Of a stretch of 64,000 bases of DNA, positions 26,436 through 37,441 are shown piece after piece; position 1 is the first letter of the stretch; every line of letters starts with the position of its first letter. The notes under the pieces are model-generated. The model had not been told where the DNA came from. It searched no databases and was given only the letters and a program-made list of their open reading frames with translations. The translations under genes were made by a program, and so were the position numbers. The stretch covers positions 41,001-105,000 of the forward strand of contig JACEVL010000481.1 in NCBI GenBank assembly GCA_020284085.1, read 5' to 3'. The stretch is from Aporrectodea caliginosa (lineage: Eukaryota; Annelida; Clitellata; Crassiclitellata; Lumbricidae).

Positions 26436-27422
26436 ATGGTTCATATTTTGTGGACGTCCTCAATGGACGACTCCGTAATACATTGCACGTAGAGACCTCA
26501 TAATGTCTTGGGACCTCATGTACCTAAGTATATGCGGACAATTGAAAAGGCTCGACGCTGTCTAATAGAAGTGTGAGCTCGCGGAACCAAAAGCTCCCCC
26601 CTTGCTGAAGAACGCCGAGTTTGACGGGCTGCGAGGTCAGAGACAGGTCGACAAAGAACAGACAAGTAGCTATAGGATGGAGCGCAGCCAAGAAGGTACC
26701 GCTCTTTCTGCTGGATATATAACGGCCGATATCAACCTGTGACATTTAGGAAAGAGACTGTAATTTTACAACGAACAACACAGCAATTCAATAATGGTCG
26801 ATATTTTTGGACAAAGAACGTTGATTCATGGATAGTTAGTCTACATCAAGTAGTCGAATTGTTCCTGAAGCCATCTCAAAAGTCCACTCTAGTTCATCTT
26901 ATTTTGATAGTGTATCTTTAGGTCGGACGGGTCGATTAAAAGTGTCAACTGTTTGGCTGAAGCGTTTTCCACATATGCCGATGCTGAGAAAATGAAGTTG
27001 GCCATTCACACCTCGATTGGATGATTGCACTTGTCTGATCGTCGTCATCTTCTTTTCGTTGCAGATCACTGCAAAAAAGTGTAGAAGTTAGTCGAATGAC
27101 ACATTCCTCTTTGTTGCAAACTTACCTATTACTCGCAGAACATCTGCTCCCTAATGTGACAAAGCATGTGCCTTCTGGAGAAATCCTCTCCTCATACCTG
27201 TTTCTGCCGCTCCTCTACTGAACAGTACTAAATGGACTGCCGACAAACCGAAAGACCGTCCAGTATAGCCTTGCTAAATGGACCAGTGACCATGGCTACA
27301 CGTGTCTCAGCCTTACATGTATATTGGGAGAGACAGTGACAGAGTCAGACAGGGGAGAGAGAATGAATGAATGAATAATATTAGATTAGCGTGCTAGACG
27401 TCAATACTTTAATTACAGGCAG

Positions 27423-27424
<2 letters not shown>

Positions 27425-27475
<51 letters not shown>

Positions 27476-27585
27476 AAAACAGACAGACAGACAGACAGAG
27501 ACAGACAGACAGAAACAGAAACAGAAACAAAAGAAACACATAGACAGACAGACACACACACACACACACACACACACAGAGGGAC
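27425..27585. repeat. compound (GA)n, (CAGA)n, (CA)n microsatellite
   Basis: A gagaga tract, then cagacaga units, then cacaca. It generates spurious frames. Confidence 0.95.
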
Positions 27586-27781
27586 AGAGCATTTAATCGT
27601 ATGAGTCCATCTCAAAGTTCATATCACTGTATACCTACTAGACTAGAATAATAAAATAATTAGCATTTGATCTCATCAGCTCTTGCATACAATAAACTTC
27701 CGATTTACCTTCGGGTGATCTTTATCTTCATAAAGTAGATTTTCTGTCGGATTCTACTGCGGTTGCCATGCCTCGATTCCC

Positions 27782-27916
27782 TCTCATCCTCATTCTAATC
27801 CCTCTGCCCCGTCTTTCTTCTAACCTAGCCCCTTCTCTCATCCTCATTCTCATCCCTCTGCCCCGTCTTTCTTCTAACCTAACCCCCACTCTCATCCTCA
27901 TTCTCATCCCTCGGCT
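27782..27916. repeat. 54-bp tandem repeat, 2.5 copies
   Basis: Units start tctcatcctcattct and run through ctctgccccgtctttcttct. They lie at 27,782-27,835 and 27,836-27,889 with a partial third copy. The copies differ at only a few positions. Confidence 0.85.
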
Positions 27917-28131
27917 CATCGGCAAGACAATACAAAATTAAGAAACAAAAAAAACAAATTCAAAAGTAATAATAAAGGGGCTTGCGGGGTATTAGACCAC
28001 GCCAGGGGCCCACCCTGCCATAATGAGCTTACGGGTTTTTACGCCACGCCAGAGGCCCGCCAGGACGACAACAAATAAACTCCTAATACATAACAACGAA
28101 ACAAGACAGAGCCACAGAGCAATCACCACTG

Positions 28132-28275
28132 CCATCAATCTTGCCTCAGTCTCGTCACACCCATCAATCTCGCCTCAATCTCGTCACACCCATCAATCTC
28201 GCCTCAGTCTCGTCACACCCATCCCTTCTCGCCTCAATCTCGTCACACCCATACCATTTCACCTCAGTCGCCGCA
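28132..28275. repeat. ~30-bp tandem repeat, about 4-5 copies
   Basis: The unit approximates catcaatctcgcctcaatct followed by cgtcacacc, with decay toward the right end. Confidence 0.8.
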
Positions 28276-28617
28276 CCGGTACCTAAAGAAACACAGGAAA
28301 CCCACGAAGATTAATATTATTACACGTTATGACAGGTTGCAGTATCATTACAGAAAAGAATAAAGTACAAGATTCCCCTGCAATGAAGCCTTGTTTGGTT
28401 TCCTTTTGTCGCAAGGACGTTGATTTTTATGTAAAATTCATGCAATAGGCTATACATGTAAATGGACATTTTACGTTACCGTGACATAGCGACTATTTAT
28501 TACAGCTTGTCCTTATAAAAGGGGTTAAGCTACATATAGGCCTAATAGATGCACTATTGCACTATTAAGGCTTTGTCGGCACGCCTTGACATAGCCTAAT
28601 ACATGTAAGTTCAAGCA

Positions 28618-28880
28618 CAGTGTTTAATCTAGACGTCTCTGGGGGTAAAGTTCCCCCAGGATCGAGTTTCCCAGAAAAATTAAAGAGATGAAATTTTGTA
28701 GAATATTGTCTTGGAAAACTCTCGTTACTACCCCCCTCGAAAATTCCTGGAGAAATTTTTGAACTCTTGTTCATGGTAACACTCGTCACTACCCCCCGGT
28801 CGTCAACTTTTATAATAAGCTGGATACCCCCCAGAAACCTCAATTCCCCCCCGACAGCAAGGGGACTAGATTAAACACTG
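28618..28880. mobile_element. short hAT-like MITE with perfect 15-bp inverted ends
   Basis: The ends are CAGTGTTTAATCTAG and CTAGATTAAACACTG, perfect 15-bp inverted repeats. They are flanked by gttcaagca at 28,609-28,617 and 28,881-28,889. The 9-bp match may be an 8-bp hAT duplication plus one chance base. The 263-bp interior has no transposase but has regularly spaced C-runs (accccc, cccccc) and one fortuitous open frame on the minus strand. Confidence 0.85.
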
Positions 28881-29271
28881 GTTCAAGCAGGTCAGCTATC
28901 GTTGCGCTCAGCTGCTCGTGAAGCCATGCAGGTGCAGCGCTTCCGTCCATCAACTTGAGTCGACTGTGTCATCTCATGTCTCGGATCTTCCTCTTGGAAC
29001 ACTCTTCCGCTGTATGTACGTGCTGTTGCATTTAATCCTCTTCAGCAAACACTTTCAAATTATCTTAAAACGGACTTAAACAATTAGACGAGCTAAATAT
29101 ATATAGTCATGTAAGGTAGCAGACTCAAAGGCGCTATATTAAGCGACACATACTGTAATCTAGTGTTTTGTTGATGAGAATCCGTTGGTTGATTCCACTT
29201 GTGCGCATCGGATTGCCGCTGGTGACCCTTCTACTTTACTGTGCATTGTTCGTGTTACTGTGCTACGCTCG

Positions 29272-29345
29272 GTGTCTTTCGCACTGGAAGCGCCTCTGAT
29301 TGGTGTTTACTGTGAGAGGCGCTTTATAAATTTATAAATACAATA
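29272..29345 (+). repeat. CR1/L2-like LINE 3' tail
   Basis: cgcactggaagcgcctctga ... gagaggcgctttataaat, with a short (caata)n end, matches the tail at 24,765-24,880 almost base for base. It is the remnant of a second copy of the same LINE family. Confidence 0.8.
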
Positions 29346-30385
29346 CAATAGAATTGTTCTGCTATTTAACTGGTGTAAAAGTTTAGGTCTTAATGACATC
29401 CATAATCACATAGGCTAGCGTAAAGAGCGTACTTCATGTTTCCCTCTGTTAGCGGCGCTATATAAATGTTCAGTCACATTTACAATTACAACGCCAAGCC
29501 TTATTACAAACGTCATCACAAGCGAAATGAAAAGCCGATGTCCGCCACTGAGACATAATTATGTTTGTGGGTCACTCCTTTCTCTCGCCGTCTGATCTTC
29601 TTACTGACAATTTACGGTCAGTAAATTTATTATAGCTGAGGAAGTAACTATTATGTTAGACATAATATTATCTATTAAGGACTGCCCTCAGATACGTGGA
29701 TTTTAACCCTACGCCAGAAGAGCAAAAACAGTGTCCATCAAAGTCTCAGACAGGCATGTCATTTCTTTGCTGATTACACGATCATATCCTACCTTCTTCG
29801 ACGTGTCCTGAGCCGAAAAACTTCACGAAAACTCTCCGACGTTGCACAACACAAACTGACTGCTTATCGGACTGGGTTCGTAGATGAGAGATCACCAACC
29901 ACCTGACGAAGTTTCGGCAGAATGCGACGGAACATGTGAAGCTGAACTGTGAGTTGGCTAAAATTAAAGAAAGGTAAGAAACACTGTAACTGTAGCGTCT
30001 CAATGAACATATCACATGGCTGAAAAACTATTACAGCACAGCAGCGTAACACCTGGAAACTATAGAGAAGGAAAACACTAATTTGAACACATTTTACGTT
30101 TAACTTTGAATATCTCGGTTTCATTGAACAGGTTTCGAAACTGCTTTTCACATTCCTAATTGCCTTATTAGTTGTTACACCTTTGCCACCAATAACAACA
30201 CTTAGTTAATCTGCACAAAGGCACCAGTTACCCAAACATATGATCATCACTGATCACTGATCAGATGAACATAGAGCAGAGAGACTGATACGATGGGCCT
30301 CTACCAACTTTAAATCATAAACTATGTGATTGGGCAATATGTTATCAAAACGATCCAGTTTAGAACCATCGAGTATGTATGTGTG

Positions 30386-30417
<32 letters not shown>

Positions 30418-30451
30418 GTAAGTAAGTATATTCTATAGTATGAGCACTTGT

Positions 30452-30655
30452 TATAGCGCCCCTTCAAGATTTCTACTCAGAGGTGCTCCCGACTACAGCG
30501 CGGACGCTGAATCGGAGTTTCACGCCGAAGCGCATGAGCAATTGCGAGTGAAGGACTTGCCCAGGGTACCTATACGCGGCGGCTTGAGGTGGATTCGAAC
30601 TCGCAACCCTCCGGCTGCAGGGCACCGAACATACCCCTACACCACCGTGAGTGGT
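30452..30655 (-). repeat. SINE with tRNA-like head and L2-like tail, family B, full-length
   Basis: Reverse orientation: tail (agcgccccttcaagatttct), body (gaatcggagtttcacgccga, agtgaaggacttgcccaggg) and tRNA-like head (ggattcgaactcgcaaccct as the B-box, acaccacc as the A-box side). It is a near-identical counterpart of 53,418-53,640. A (gtat)n tract at 30,374-30,415 lies next to the tail. Confidence 0.85.
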
Positions 30656-31109
30656 ATCATATTCTCAGCTGCTCAGTTAAGCCTACAGTCATCAACCGGG
30701 AAATAACACAGACAGACAGGCATGCGAACAGACAGGCAGACAGGAAGGGATGCGTGCGTGCAGGCAAGGTGACAGGCACATAGGTAATCGACCATCGACT
30801 GATGTCTTGACCATTAGGATAATGGCGCTATAGAAGTCATTAGATTAGATAAGATCGGATTGGATGTGGGATCATGTGACCGTCCATGAATCCGTCCCTC
30901 CGTCCGTCCGTCGATTCATCCATTCATTTATACATCTATTGATACATCCATTTATCCATTAGTCCATCCATCCATCCATTCACTCATCCATCCAACCAAT
31001 CATCCAACGATTCATCCAACCATCCATCCGTTTTTGAAGGTATGGTAAGTAAAGTGCTGAAAGCAAAAGGACGTCATCAGACGCTTCTTACCTCATCCCT
31101 GTAACCTTT

Positions 31110-31479
31110 TCAGGACGCGACTCCATTTCTGCAGAAGAAAGTTTTCTTGAGCATGTGACGCTTCGACAGGCATTACGGCACATGGAGACTCGTTTCAAGG
31201 ATGCCTGGGTAGTACGGCGATTGAGCTATGTCTGAAACGGAAAGGTGGTCACTCTGCGGGAAACCGGTTTTTCACTGTCTTTGTCCGAAGAGACCTAGTG
31301 CCACCCGAAGCTCTCACAGGTACAGCGAAGACCTGGTCACGATCGATGGGACGATTCGACGGGTACCACCGGCTGACATTGAAGTTGAAACGGCCTTCTT
31401 CAAAGGAAAGGCCGTCTGCGTGTGGAGGCCACTGTATGGCCTCACTATCGACAACGTACCTGTGGTCATAAATAATTAA
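31110..31479 (+). pseudogene. retroelement protease-region fragment (degenerate)
   Basis: The plus-strand frame ending at 31,479 reads DLVTIDGTIRRVPPADIEVE and then FFKGKAVCVWRPLYGLTIDN. The alternation of a basic RVP strand, a hydrophobic T.F..G strand, and P-L-Y-x-L-x-x-x-N resembles the C-terminal half of Ty3/Gypsy retropepsin regions (usual end P.YDLI.GN). A stop (about 31,223) and a possible frameshift break the frame upstream. No RT follows. The family resemblance is modest. Confidence 0.4.
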
Positions 31480-32037
31480 GTTATCTGAATGGGCGACGGT
31501 TGCCTTTTGTATACTTAGTTACTTGGTGCTTGAGCTAAAGTGTTTGATGATGTGAGACTAGCCTTTCCTAGTTAAATTGTTGCATAATCTTGTCTAGATT
31601 ATTTGCCTAAGCTGGTGTACTATGTATTATAGACCTTGCACTATTGTCCTTGGTTTTAAGATTTAGAATTCCTGTTTCGAAATTTCACTCTTGGAATGAG
31701 GTAGTCTTGTAACGAATAGCGGCCGTAATTAGTAGTGGTTGGGCCCTCAATGACCGGCTGGATCCTTTGCACCTGCAAATTGACGCCTAAGTGTGTGCGC
31801 CTATAGGCCTAGTGTGCGCCATAGGCTATGTAGCCTATATAACTCTGACCAATTACTGATCGTAATCTTAAACTACAAACTTCTAAAGCGCCACTCGAAA
31901 GCCAACCGCAGACCACCAGCTTATTTACAAGCGCTGCGTCAAGACAGAGGGGTTGTCCAAAGGTAGTCAGAAGATGGTCCAAGTTCGGTTGCTAGAGAGT
32001 CAGAGGGAATCTCAAAAATCGCGACTATAGAACCAGT

Positions 32038-32112
32038 AGATTGTATTGTATTGTATCTGGGCATTTATAAAGCGCCTCTAGCAGTAATGACTATTCATAG
32101 GCGCATTAGTAG
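32038..32112 (-). repeat. LINE 3' tail fragment, reverse orientation
   Basis: attgtattgtatctgggcat, then ttataaagcgcctctagcag and ataggcgcatt, is the reverse complement of the gagaggcgctttataaat tail type, preceded by its (caata)n-like end. Confidence 0.6.
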
Positions 32113-32867
32113 ATTATGATTCTGCAAAAATGCTTTTGCTCAGAATTAAGAGACCATCACTGTCTGCAGAGGCCTTAATTGTGTCTTATTACAACGGCAC
32201 CAGAAAATAGTTTCCCGCTTTGATTAGACCTTTTCGTCTATCGTTCCATCATGTATAATAAAATTATTATGTTATGTTGCTCATTGAGTGTCATCAAGTG
32301 AAACAATTTTTCTTACCTTTATCTTCGACTTTCTTAGTTTGTGTCGATAGCAGAGCCTCGAACAATCGGTCCAAAGATGACGTCATCAGAACAACAATCG
32401 CGAGATGACGGCTTTATAGGTCTACGTCTGGTACCCTAGTTGACTGTGAGACCTATAGTTGACTGTGAGGCGCCCTTGTAACGGCATGGCTGTGTTACGG
32501 CGCCATATAAATTGTCATTTTTGAGGAAAAAATTAATTCGAAATTCGACAAAAAACTGTTCCTTTTGAAGACACAATAATCCACACGACATTATTATTTC
32601 GAACAGAAACTCGTCGATACTCATCCAGTGGCGTCTAACCCCCCCAGTAGTCAATGGAGAACCAACCCCCCCACTGGGCCCACACAAATTTGGCATCTGA
32701 AACACACATTTCGGTGCAGTGCTTTTTTAATCCGGAACGGTCCGAAGCGGCATTCCGGGACCTTTTTCAGCTATTAAAACTAATTTAGTGAATTAAAATT
32801 TTTACTAAAAATTATTTTAAATATTACTATGTAGACACTTTAATTAATTTCAGTGCTTTCAGTGTAT

Positions 32868-32985
32868 ATATTATATATATATATATTATATATATATATG
32901 ATATATATATGATATATATGATATATAATATATATATATATTATATATATATATTATATATAATTATATTATATATTATATATCC
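32868..32985. repeat. (AT)n-rich palindromic tract
   Basis: tatatatat with interspersed gatatatatg and ttatatatta, inside the hAT-type element. Confidence 0.9.
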
Positions 32986-33711
32986 TTCACAAAAGCATTG
33001 CATCCCTACTCTATAGGCCCTACTCTTGTCTAAAGCTATTTAAAGACGGTAAAAGAAAAATTAATGTGAAAGTGTTAACGGCCAGTGATAATGAATACCA
33101 ACAAACATATATCCTTTTCCTGGACTTTTTTCTTTGTGAAGAAAGTCAGCAAGAAATGATCCTTCTAACCCTGACACAACATGGGGCTGGGCCAAAAAGA
33201 TATAAAATAGATCATTGGGATGAATTTTACGTCTGTTGTTGCCATGCTATTTGGAACCCTTCACTCCTTATGATCTTATCTATAGGTCAAGTTTGAAGTC
33301 AATCGGACTAAAGCTGTTTAAGAATTTAAGAAATGACAGTTAAAACATTAATTTTTTCGTTTGGCCTCTGGCTGGCGAAATAACAAATTTAGAGATATAT
33401 TTTCTAAATAATTGTATTTAAGGACATCTTAGGGTTTTTCTATACCAAGCTGAAGTGTGGAGTCAATCTGGCTATAGTTAGTTAATAGTTAGTTAGTTAG
33501 AATGACTTTAAGTGTTTAAAGTCTTTAATGCACCATCTAGCTACACAGACGATGGTGCCTGGTAAGGACACTGGCCATGATTTGCGCACAATCTATAGAT
33601 CTGTTATTAGCTATTTGCAATGTGACTAACTGGCTATACTGCTATAAGAATAGGACTTTTCAGTTGATGATGATGATGCTGAGTTCTCTACCAGAAGGCA
33701 GATCCATTGTT

Positions 33712-33905
33712 TTTTTTTTATGCCGCCCGGGGATAATACGATTAAGGTGGTTTCCCGTTGCCTTCCTGCTTCCTCACAGACAATTAATGGTGAGCAACTT
33801 GTCCAGGGTCGCTACACAGTTGCTTCAACTTGCTTGAGGTATATATTCAACCTGCGACCTTCCAGTTACAAGGCAGAGAACGTACCGCTACACCACCTCG
33901 TCCCT
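33712..33905 (-). repeat. tRNA-derived SINE head/body, related to family B
   Basis: On the minus strand it begins with a head (gaggtggtgtagcggtacgt, then B-box aggtcgcaggttgaat). It continues with cgaccctggacaagttgctc, which corresponds to ggaccctgggcaagtccttc of family B. It lacks the hairpin tail and is more diverged, so it is older than the other copies. Confidence 0.6.
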
Positions 33906-34703
33906 GTATATCATTGTGTATCATTTCATAACAAATACTCACTCAGAAGTTAGAAGAAATAAAGTAGGCTAAATGAATCAACTCGCAACGCGTTCATATA
34001 TTCGTGAGTCCAACGTAGGCTATAATTATTACTCCTATGCATATATTTTCATTTGAAATGTCCGCCACACACTGACTGGACAGGTCAGAGAGGGCTAGAG
34101 ATGAGCCATTTCGATGGCTGAGCCAGATAACGGCCGAAGTGTTGATACACATGATGCAGATTGCAGGTTTGCAGCGGAGAACGCTGCCAGTCTGGGCCGC
34201 CGTGTCATTAGCGCAGCAACCTCAGGCTCAGGGTCCTCAACCCTCCCCAAATGTTTGGCCGGTATATCGCGTAAGCCGTTGACGCGTTGGCTGTAGACTC
34301 GTAAGGGTACAGCTGCCTTGATACACGGACGCCTGGTATACCGGGGTCCGTGCCTTGATATAACGGGGTCTCCAACCCCAACCACCCCATGGCAGTGCAG
34401 GCTGTGCAGTAAGTGTTCTGTTGTACAAGCCGTTTGCTACTGTTATGGAAACATAGAGAATTTCGATCCCACGATAATGGTTTAATGTGGGTTAATATTA
34501 TCACAATCATACAGGAGAAAAGATATACCATGAAAAAATGAAACCCCCACTTTCGGCCAAAATCGGTCAAACCCCCCCACTTTTGAAGTTCGATGGAGAT
34601 CGGTCTCCAAACCCCCCCATTGGTAGACGCCACTGTACTCATCGATCACAAGGAAGCGGAAATCGAAGTTAAACGTAGGATTATTGTTCAACTAGCCTGA
34701 ACT

Positions 34704-36090
34704 AGGCTATAAAACCTTCGGGTTAGAGCTTTTGTAAAGGAGAACCGAGTGAGGTTTTCCTATAAAACCTTCGGATTAGAGCGTTTGTAAAGGATAACCG
34801 AGTGAGGTTATTCCTATAAAACCTTCGGGTTAGAGCATTTGTAAAGGAGATCCGAGTGAGGTTATTCCTATAAAACCTTCGGATTAGAGCGTTTGTAAAG
34901 GATAACCGAGTGAGGTATTCCTATAAAACCTTCGGATTAGAGCGTTTGTAAAGGATAACCGAGTGAGGTTATTCCTATAAAACCATCGGGTTAGAGCTTT
35001 TGTAAAGGAGAACCGAGTGAGGTTATTCCTATAAAACCTTCGGGTTAGAGCCTTTGTAAAGGAGAACCGAGTGAGGTTTTCCTATAAAACCTTCGGATTA
35101 GAGCTTTTGTAAAGGATAACCGAGTGAGGTTTTCCTATAAAACCTTCGGGTTAGAGCATTTGTAAAGGAGAACCGAGTGAGGTTATTCCTATAAAACCTT
35201 CGGGTTAGAGCCTTTGTAAAGGAGAACCGAGTGAGGTTATTCCTATAAAACAAGTTCCGTGTTAGAGCTTTTGTAAAGGAGAACCGAGTGAGGTTTTCCT
35301 ATAAAACCTTCGGGTTAGAGCCTTTGTAAAGGAGAACCGAGTGAGGTTTTCCTATAAAACCTTCGGGTTAGAGCTTTTGTGAAGGAGAACCGAGTGAGGT
35401 TATTCCTATAAAACCTTCGGGTTAGAGCTTTTGTAAAGGATAGCCGAGTGAGGTTATTCCTATAAAACCTTCGGGTTAGAGCTTTTGTAAAGGAGAGCCG
35501 AGTGCGGTTATTCCTATAAAACCTTCGGGTTAGAGCTCTTGTAAAGGAGAACCGAGTGAGGTTTTCCTATAAAACCTTCGGGTTAGAGCTTTTGTAAAGG
35601 AAAACCGAGTGAGATTTTCCTATAAACCTTGGGGTTAGAGCTTTTTTAAAGGAGAGCCGAGTGAGGTTATTCCTATAAAACCTTGGGGTTAGAGCTCTTG
35701 TAAAGGAGAACCGAGTGAGGTTTTCCTATAAAACCTTCGGGTTAGAGCTTTTGTAAAGGAAAACCGAGTGAGATTTTCCTATAAACCTTCGGGTTAGAGC
35801 TTTTTTAAAGGAGAGCCGAGTGAGGTTATTCCTATAAAACCTTGGGGTTAGAGCTCTTGTAAAGGAGAACCGAGTGAGGTTTTCCTATAAAACCTTCGGG
35901 TTAGAGCTTTTGTAAAGGAAAACCGAGTGAGATTTTCCTATAAAACCTTCGGGTTAGAGCATTTGTAAAGGAGAACCGAGTGAGGTTATTCCTATAAAAC
36001 CTTCGGGTAAGAGCTTTTGTAAAGGAGAACCGAGTGAGGTTATTCCTATAAAACCTTCGGGTTAGAGCTTTTGTAAAGTAGAACCGAGTC
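34704..36090. repeat. ~53-bp tandem array, about 26 copies
   Basis: Each unit reads cctataaaaccttcgggtta, gagcttttgtaaaggagaac, cgagtgaggttatt, with length variants of 51-56 bp. Point variants are shared between non-adjacent copies (for example three copies with ggaaaaccgagtgagatttt), suggesting blockwise duplication. Each unit holds a TATAAAA string and two AACC...GGTT inverted repeats. There are no unique spacers and no coding signal, although one strand is open in several copies. Confidence 0.95.
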
Positions 36091-36335
36091 CACTTATCGC
36101 CCATGCAAATATCGGACGTCGCAAACGTCGCTTAATGGACTTCTGTCAGCAGTCCAAAGTGGGCTCAAGGTGGGCAGCCCATGCCCATGAGCCCACTTAT
36201 CGCCCACCTAAAACTCGGATATTGGAAATGTCGGTTAATGGGCTTCTGACCTCCATCCTAGGTGGATTTCTAGGTGGATTCAATGTGGACAGCCAAAGCT
36301 CATTATGCCCTCTTGTCTCCAAAATACAATTTTAA
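36090..36335. repeat. ~100-bp direct repeat, two diverged copies, abutting the array
   Basis: ccacttatcgcccatgcaaa ... ttaatggacttctg and ccacttatcgcccacctaaa ... ttaatgggcttctg are two copies of one sequence, with gcagcccatgcccatgagcc between them. Similar tgggc-rich motifs follow to 36,390. Type unassigned. Confidence 0.6.
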
Positions 36336-36399
36336 TCGGATATTGATCTCCTCACCTTGTGCCCAGATGGGACCGATATGGGCTATTTAGCATTGAGTT

Positions 36400-36640
36400 T
36401 GATATAATAGTTGTGTATCATCAGCATAGAGGTGTATAAGATACCATGCTTAGAAGGAATGTGAACAATGTTAGAGGTGTACAGGATAAACAAAAGGGAC
36501 CCAGAATGGAGCCTTGAGGGACACCAAAAAGAATGTTGAAGTACTTGGAGGTGTTGGTACCAAGGCGCACTGAGTATATATATTCGTTTAATAATGAATT
36601 ACTAGGTTGACACACCGCAACCCATTACAGAAAGTGGTAT
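36400..36640 (-). pseudogene. LINE RT fragment with GVPQGSILGP motif (split element, distal part)
   Basis: The minus-strand frame contains NEYIYSVRLGTNTSKYFNIL then FGVPQGSILGPF. GVPQGS-x-LGP is RT block 4 (palm/fingers) of non-LTR retrotransposons. The YADD block follows in another frame as degraded sequence. Together with 37,442-37,660 it forms one RT interrupted by the 36,690-37,441 insertion. Confidence 0.75.
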
Positions 36641-36689
36641 TGCCAGATAAAAAGAAGAATGGAAATAATTAATAGTTTTGAAATATCTG

Positions 36690-37441
36690 TTCCAGCAAAG
36701 GGCGACTTGTTCAACGGGGCAACATCAAACTCCTAAATAAAATCCGTGGGATATAATTCCTGTCATCTTTAAGCGGTAGCACAAAGTCATGTGGTCTGGG
36801 TCGAAGGTCATGGTGGCGGACAACAGTTGGAGGGAAGATCGGACGGAGCACATGAGTCCTGCATCGGACAACCGATCGTAGTAGTCCGTCTTCTGCGTCG
36901 CCCACCATCGCCGCAGCTCCCCGTGAGTCCAGCGGAAGATAGCCCGATCTTCGCATCCGAGCTAGGAATCTCTCCACGCGGGCCCGATCGTCTGCAGTAG
37001 TGAATCCCCACCACGCCGGAGCCGCATACAGAAGTTTTGCAACAGTTGTTGCACCAGCGACAGTGTGGAGGGCCCGAGTGGGTAGACCATGGGCCTTTAA
37101 CATTCTCAGGGCGTAGAGAGAACTCGAGCATGCACCCAGAACATCGCCAACATGCGAGGATGCTCGAAGATCATCGGTTATGGTAACCCCTAAGATGTTC
37201 AGGGTGGTCACACGCTGGACCCCTGGAGGCGGCGGAGGAGGGTCAACGCACCCGCGGCGGATGATCAGCATCTCCCTAGACTTTGACTGGTTGAGCCGAA
37301 GATTGTTAGCTCTGGCCCAGGACGACACATTCTCCATCTCCTCACCAACCGTTTGCCTCATGGAGGAACCAATGAGTAGATATGTATTGTCGGCCTACTT
37401 CCCGTGTGAACGATTTGTCAATAAATTTGCAATCCAGAGAA
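36690..37441 (-). pseudogene. 3' part of a second LINE (L2-like RT C-terminus), nested
   Basis: A 216-codon open frame (37,361-36,711) reads SSWARANNLRLNQSKSREML, a proline run, GVTITDDLRASSHVGDVLGA, SSLYALRMLKAHGLP, LLYAAPAWWGFT, GYLP and PRPHDFVLPLKDDRNYIPRI. This is the thumb and C-terminal region of L2-like non-LTR RTs (NN.RLN..KS.EM, LGV.I...L....HV). G+C content is far higher than in the flanks. It interrupts another RT on the same strand, so it is a later nested insertion. The start is missing (5'-truncated) and the frame ends in a normal stop. Confidence 0.85.

Larger units (their letters stand above)
32626..34635. mobile_element. 2.0-kb hAT-type element, non-autonomous, with nested SINE
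   Basis: Terminal inverted repeats CAGTGGCGTCTA and TAGACGCCACTG (12 bp, perfect) enclose 2010 bp. An exact 8-bp target duplication, tactcatc, lies at 32,618-32,625 and 34,636-34,643, the hAT signature. Subterminal C-runs (aacccccccc) lie just inside both ends. There is no intact transposase frame. The interior holds an AT-dinucleotide region and a reverse SINE (33,712-33,905). Either internal sequence was captured or it is an old deletion derivative. Confidence 0.85.

Noticed and set aside
28565..28843. 92-codon minus-strand frame
   Set aside because: Lies almost wholly within the 263-bp MITE and shows no family similarity.
34704..36090. CRISPR array
   Set aside because: Units are directly adjacent with no unique spacers, and the genome is clearly animal. 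It is a tandem satellite.
35901..36104. Repeat protein frame (FTKALTRRFYRN units)
   Set aside because: Open only in a few satellite copies. Indels between copies shift the frame, so it is not coding.
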